NCBI GenBank assembly: GCA_963082975.1
Contig: OY720344.1
Coordinates: forward strand, 10,775,580 to 10,839,579
Origin: Labia minor
Lineage: Eukaryota > Arthropoda > Insecta > Dermaptera > Spongiphoridae
Direction: 5' to 3'
DNA: 64,000 bases
The first letter of the stretch is position 1; every line of letters starts with the position of its first letter. Positions 59,294 through 64,000 of the stretch are shown here, in pieces. Both the position numbers and the translations under genes were made by a program. Under the pieces are notes generated by a model. The model ran no database searches and was not told the DNA's origin. It saw only the letters and a program-made list of their open reading frames with translations.

Positions 59294-60610
59294 AGGTAAT
59301 GGCACCAATAGATGACATTTTAAGCGCTCTTGCCACTATTTTCTTTTATAAAATTAAAACTATATACGTCTCACAAAAAAAACCTTTTGGTTATTATGAA
59401 GCTTATCTTACCTTTTATCACCAGGATAAACATTTTAAACTTTTATATGAGTTTAAGAGGAAATATAATTTTTTTTCAAAGTAATCAAATGACACCTATA
59501 GATGACAAGAAAAATTTTGGTGGAACCTAATGATGACAATTATGGAACCCAAAGATGACATCTACTTTTTTTCACTTCGCTTGCTCTCTTTATCTTCAAC
59601 TTATTTATTTACAAAGTAAAACATGTTTCCAATACCTTGTTGCTGCTTGAACTTTAGTTATAATAAAAAAATCAGGTTTCAAATAATGATACATTAGATC
59701 AGTGATTCTCAACCTGGGCGATATCGCCCCCTGGGGGGCGATCGACATCTTAAAGGGGGCGATTAATTGACTATACGATTTTGGGGGGCGATAAATTATT
59801 TTTGGTGGGCGAAATCATTTTCAACTCTAAAAAAAGGTAAGATGATTTTGAGAACAGGCTTTTTAAACATTTCCTCCTTTTTTTCAATTTTTTTCAATAT
59901 AGTTCTAAAAAAAAAGTCAGATGATTTTGCAATCAGGTTCTGAAACTCGATTTTTCAATATGGCTCTAAGTATCACCTAGTGTACCTACCTTATATTAGG
60001 GATTATCATGCAATTTTTATCTGTAAAAATTTATAGGGGGGCGAATTAAGAAGCGGGTCTTACAAAGGGGGCGTTTAGTCCAAAAAGGTTGAGAAACACT
60101 GCATTAGATATATTTATTGTGATTGATTTTATTTTTAGCTGATTATTATAATAAAATAAAAAATTGATTTTAAACAAATCTTTGCATTTTTAATTAAACA
60201 TTGAGAACAGAGTAATTTAAAAAAATTTTCAAAAAAATAGTGTTTGAAGTTCTGGAAGAGAAAAAATTTTTCTGACAATGAGAAACCTAAAGATAAAACA
60301 CAGTGTCACCTTTATTCAGACATGCAACTTGGTTGTGAATTATATAAAATTATCTCCTCTTTACAGCTATTAATATAATAGACAATTTTTTGAAAAACCT
60401 GCTTATAGCTGACATTGCTGTCATCTATGGGAAAAACAATTTTTAGGGGCACCTATAGATAACAAGGGCGACTAATTGTATTGTTGTAGGATATCTCAGG
60501 TGATGGAAAAACAAAACTATCATTTAAAAAAAAAATTCCGCGTATGTTTTAAAATTTGCTTATTTTTTTAGTTTAAATTCAAAAAGTGTCATCTATAGGT
60601 GCCATTACCT
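59294..60610. mobile_element. TIR element with iterated terminal motif, large form
   Basis: The left end is AGGTAATGGCACCAATAGAT then GACA. The right end, reversed, is AGGTAATGGCACCTATAGAT then GACAC. TA flanks both ends (59292-59293 and 60611-60612). The GGCACCTATAGATGACA motif recurs inside at about 59490, 59522, 59544, 60419 (inverted) and 60446, giving seven copies with the ends. No transposase is present. A hAT MITE is inserted at 59700-60101, leaving about 900 bp of the element itself. Termini resemble 39679-40189. Confidence 0.75.
59700..60101. mobile_element. hAT-type MITE
   Basis: The termini CAGTGATTCTCAACCTGGG and, reversed, CAGTGTTTCTCAACCTTTTT are classic hAT ends. A perfect 8-bp target duplication, CATTAGAT, lies at 59692-59699 and 60102-60109. 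The 402-bp interior has repeated GGGGGGCGAT units and no open frame, so it is non-autonomous. It is inserted in the older TIR element 59294-60610. Confidence 0.95.
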
Positions 60611-60612
60611 TA

Positions 60613-63120
60613 ATTAAAAATAGGATGATAATAAAAAAAATAAAATTTAAAAATGCCTATTACGGTATATTACTTTATTTATATAATAATAAATTTGTAA
60701 AAATAAAATTAATAATTTAAACATATTTTTTTTTATTATCGAGAAAATAAAAATAAACAAATGAAATATTTATTTTATACAACATTTTTATTTAATTTAT
60801 AATTCAATTTTCATTTACTTATTTGATTAATTTTGAAAAAAAAAGTTTTTATTCTTTTTTTTTATTAATCATAGGATTTTTTGAATTTTTCTACGTTTTC
60901 AAATTCCATTTCCACTACTCGTCCATAATTATTTCCCCTTCCTCGATTCACATATGTGATATACAGACTTAGTATACAATGGTCCATTCAATAAATTCAG
61001 ACTCCCACTGAAGGGTTGCGCATTACCAGTCAAGAATCCTCCAGTCATTTATATAAAATATATCTATTATTTAAATGGATATGAAGGAACATTTAAAGAG
61101 AGCAATCCATTAGTGAAAAACCATCGGTTGATTAAAAAAGATAAATAACATCATCGTTCAATCAAATTTTATGATGGAGAGCTCGTAACGTTGTTGTGCA
61201 TAATATCATGTTGAAACGAGAAGGAGGGGGAGAACAAAAAGAGATAGAGGCCCCCTTTCAATTGAAATTTGAAAATTTCATTAATCATTTGACTACATAA
61301 AATCTCGCTAGTCTCCCCCTCCCTTCTCCCTTTTCCTGTACACAAGTTAAACAGATTACATTTTATTTTATTATCTGTTTACCGATAAATGAAATATTAA
61401 GGGCGTAATAAATATGATTGGAAATGAGACAACTTGAATTAGCTAGATTTTATATTAATTTGATATTCACTTTATAAGCCATCCACTATTATAAATAATT
61501 TATAACAATTCAGATCTATCTATTCTGTGGTACAGCATAAAATTATTTGTGAAATTTTATTTCAATTAATTTTTCGATTTTTTTTTTTAGATCATTTTTA
61601 TAATCATTAAAATCTTAAGTAAAAAATCATTTCAAGTTCAAGTTCTAAAGAATAACATTATTATTTATTATTATTTCTTTTAACTAAACATATGAATTTT
61701 ATGAATATATCAAACTCCCATTCCTCTAATATTATTAATAATATCGATAAAACGGATCAATCATTATATTAAATCAAAACAGAGAATGCTGGATTAGTTA
61801 ATGGTTAACCCGTACTTGAAAATGGTTCCAAAAATAAAACCGAAACATCGAGCCAATTACTTATAATAAAATCCCTGTACAAGATAATTTATCTATATTA
61901 TATAAATATGTGATCAACACTAATAAGTCTTTTAAAAAATATTTATATATTTATCTACAGTTTTCTTTTTGAATTGATTTATAATTAATCTAAAAGATTC
62001 AATTATTATTTTTAGAAAGATTTATTCTTGTTAAAGAATTCATATCATTTAAAGTATTTAAGTTATTTTAATGAACACAATGGGAATTTCTGTAAAATGT
62101 AATATTCCCTCAGGTGATGTATTTTTCAAATTTAGTTTTCAAACTTTTCAATCAGACATCAAGTCATGCTTAGATTGTTTTTTTTTTGTTTAAAAATCGT
62201 TCTAGCAAGCTTATTTTCTTTATCTCAAAGGATCTAATACATATGAAGGGTTTTTTTAACCTTTTTTTTTCTGGCAATATTTTAAAGATTTGTTATTGAT
62301 AAATATTTTCTAAAAATTATTTTAATTAAAGTGACTTTTTTGTTATTAAAATGAAAGATTAAATAAATAATCAAAAAGAATTGGGGTCGGGGGGGGGGGG
62401 GGAGTGAGTAAACGAGATGAAAAAATAAAATGAATAAACATGAAATTGTACTCGATAGTCAAATAAATGTAAAAATTTTGATTAAATTTATTTTCTTATT
62501 TACTATTATTTATTTCAATTTTTTCATATACCCAAATCATTTATTAAATAGTTGAAATTTTATTATTGATTTTAAGTAATATTTCATCTATTTATCGATT
62601 AGGTATAAAATATATTCATTTAATAAAGTTTCATTGTCAATTCTGACTATATCATCTGAGAAATTGCCAACCATTTAATTTGAATTATGGTATTTGGTTG
62701 TTACACGTAATATTGTAATTTAAGATTTTTTGAAACATCCAATTTATTTCGAATAAACCAAAAAGAGACATTTTCAGCAAACTTGAACAGACATTGAAAT
62801 TTTTGTGAAATTTGTTTTGTGTTTAAATTATCTGTTAAAAAGAATAATTGTGTTTATAGAATACTTACTTCTAATATATTTTTCAATATTATCTTTTAAT
62901 TTCTTAATATATTTTAATAACTAGAAATGGAATCGAATTTTTTTCATAAAAATTAATGTGTTCTATTCTTATCAATTTAAATTTTTGGTAAATAATGTTT
63001 AATTCTCAAAGTCAAAAAAAAAAATTTTTATCAAAATCAATATTTTTAATTTTAATAGTTATTGTTTTACTGGAAATTCTAAATGATCATTAATAATAAT
63101 TTTCAAGAAATTAATATTTT
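60613..63120. other. AT-rich intergenic DNA
   Basis: No gene is seen. A more complex patch at 60945-61330 (GGTTGCGCATTACCAGTC, CGTAACGTTGTTGTGC) lacks recognisable features. A long G-run lies at 62387-62402. Confidence 0.45.
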
Positions 63121-63127
63121 ATATTTT

Positions 63128-63545
63128 CAACGAACTTTTAGATCGTTTATAAAATCTATGTCTGTGTGTCGGTCGCCAAAAATTTTCGATTTTTTTAAAA
63201 TTTTGATTTTGGATTCGAGTACAGCTTAAAAAAGTGTAACTGGTCTTGGTTTTTTAAAATTCGTTTGGGAACATGGTCAAATCGGCGGTCAAAGTTGAAA
63301 ATTTCCCATATTTTCAGCGCATAATTATAAATAAGCGATGTTTTCAGTCCTTCTTCGATCGTATCATTAAAATTATAATTATAATTATAAATTATATAAA
63401 TTATATTAATTATTATTTATTATAAATTATAATAAATATTAATTAATTACTTACGTTATTTTTTTAGTGTTTTGAATATTTTTAACAATTTTGTGATAAA
63501 TATGAATAAAAGTTCGTTGATAGTAATGCTTCCTAGCATTCCCAG
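63128..63545 (+). repeat. Interspersed repeat family C, copy 2
   Basis: Shares CGAACTTTTAG head, GTCGGTCGCCAAAAATTTTC, GAGTACAGCTTAAAAAAGTG, AATCGGCGGTCAAAGTTG and GATAGTAATGCTTCCTAG end with the copy at 41698. About 190 bp shorter in the middle; the head hairpin has one mismatch. Confidence 0.75.
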
Positions 63546-63740
63546 ATGTTTTTTTTTTATTTATAAAATTTAAATTATTATGTATATCCTTTTGAAATTA
63601 TCACTCAAATTATGTATTCTTATAAATATGTAAGAATATTAAAAAATAAAAAATTTTAATCATTTTGTTCAATAAAATAAAAACCAAAACATTTTTCTGC
63701 TTTTATATTCATAAAATTTTCTTTGTATTCAATTCTCTCT

Positions 63741-63998
63741 CTAATAAATCATTGTGAAATGGTGAATGGTCTGGCCACTATTTGTGCCCGGTAAAATTTT
63801 TGGACGCTGAATCAACAAGTTGTAAGCGTAGCTGGGCGATGCGTAGCAGCAACAGGATATCCCAACCCCCGTCAGAAGCTCTTCGGAAGAGATGAATGAG
63901 TTCCGAGGTGGAGAGAGACACGAGCACCCAACCGTTTTGGATATTGAATGAGAGTTGTCCTCAGTTGTCCTCCGGTTAAAATTCCCACACTTGATACA
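63741..63998 (-). other. Edge open frame in complex sequence, possible partial exon
   Basis: On the minus strand a frame is open from the window edge for 85 codons to a stop at 63741-63743, without needing an ATG. It lies in a block of balanced composition (63770-64000). The peptide contains a C-x2-C start (CIKCGNF) and ELLTGVGISCCCYASPSYAY. I do not recognise it. A plus-strand frame also reads through part of the block (TLNQQVVSVAGRCVAATGYP). It may be an exon cut by the window edge, a transposon fragment or chance. Confidence 0.2.
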
Positions 63999-64000
63999 TT

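Noticed and set aside
59299..59530. Repeated peptide start MAPIDD / MTPIDD in frames at 59299 and 59330-59530
   Set aside because: It is a by-product of the repeated DNA motif GGCACCTATAGATGACA, which also occurs inverted and out of frame, so there is no protein selection.

Overview
The window looks like an AT-rich animal nuclear genome, most likely an arthropod. The evidence is long A/T tracts, many microsatellites, and eukaryotic transposons: piggyBac, several mariners, hAT, Helitron-like elements, a LINE and a tRNA-derived SINE. I could not assign a species. There are no operons, tRNA or rRNA genes that fold convincingly, CRISPR arrays or viral genes. I recognise no host protein-coding gene with confidence, so this is probably intergenic or intronic DNA shaped by transposon insertion.

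The only intact recognisable gene is a 579-codon piggyBac-type transposase on the minus strand (10804-12543). It lies in a complete 2209-bp element (10562-12770) with matching terminal repeats and TTAA on both sides. That element sits inside an older, broken mariner element (10321-13515). Other mobile DNA: three copies of a tRNA-derived SINE (about 6.9, 45.2 and 53.2 kb); two copies of a long-inverted-repeat MITE (8.5 and 37.0 kb); two mariner-derived MITEs with the same ends but inverted interiors (16.15 and 50.88 kb); a mariner deletion derivative (26.15 kb) and a mariner 3' remnant (48.0 kb); five 3'-biased LINE reverse-transcriptase fragments (17.8, 31.4, 34.9, 43.2 and 57.4 kb), two of them inside Helitron-like elements (16887-18787 and 56774-57968); and a hAT MITE (59700-60101) with a perfect 8-bp target duplication.

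The best candidate for something undescribed is a pair of TA-flanked inverted-repeat elements at 39679-40189 and 59294-60610. Their termini share a gapped signature (AGGTRA..G.ACC..TAG.TGACA), and the terminal motif is repeated inside each element, seven times in the larger one.

Between the transposons are islands of higher-complexity or GC-richer sequence that may be conserved regulatory DNA or exons: 5.04-5.16, 6.27-6.37, 23.2-23.6, 25.28-25.66, 29.05-29.5, 36.48-36.66, 39.26-39.47, 40.4-40.6, 41.45-41.56, 48.66-49.08, 53.64-53.8, 56.0-56.34 and 63.74-64.0 kb. An orphan histone-type 3' stem-loop lies at 8927-8942. All functional readings of these islands are inference from motifs. Comparison with related genomes or RNA evidence would decide them.
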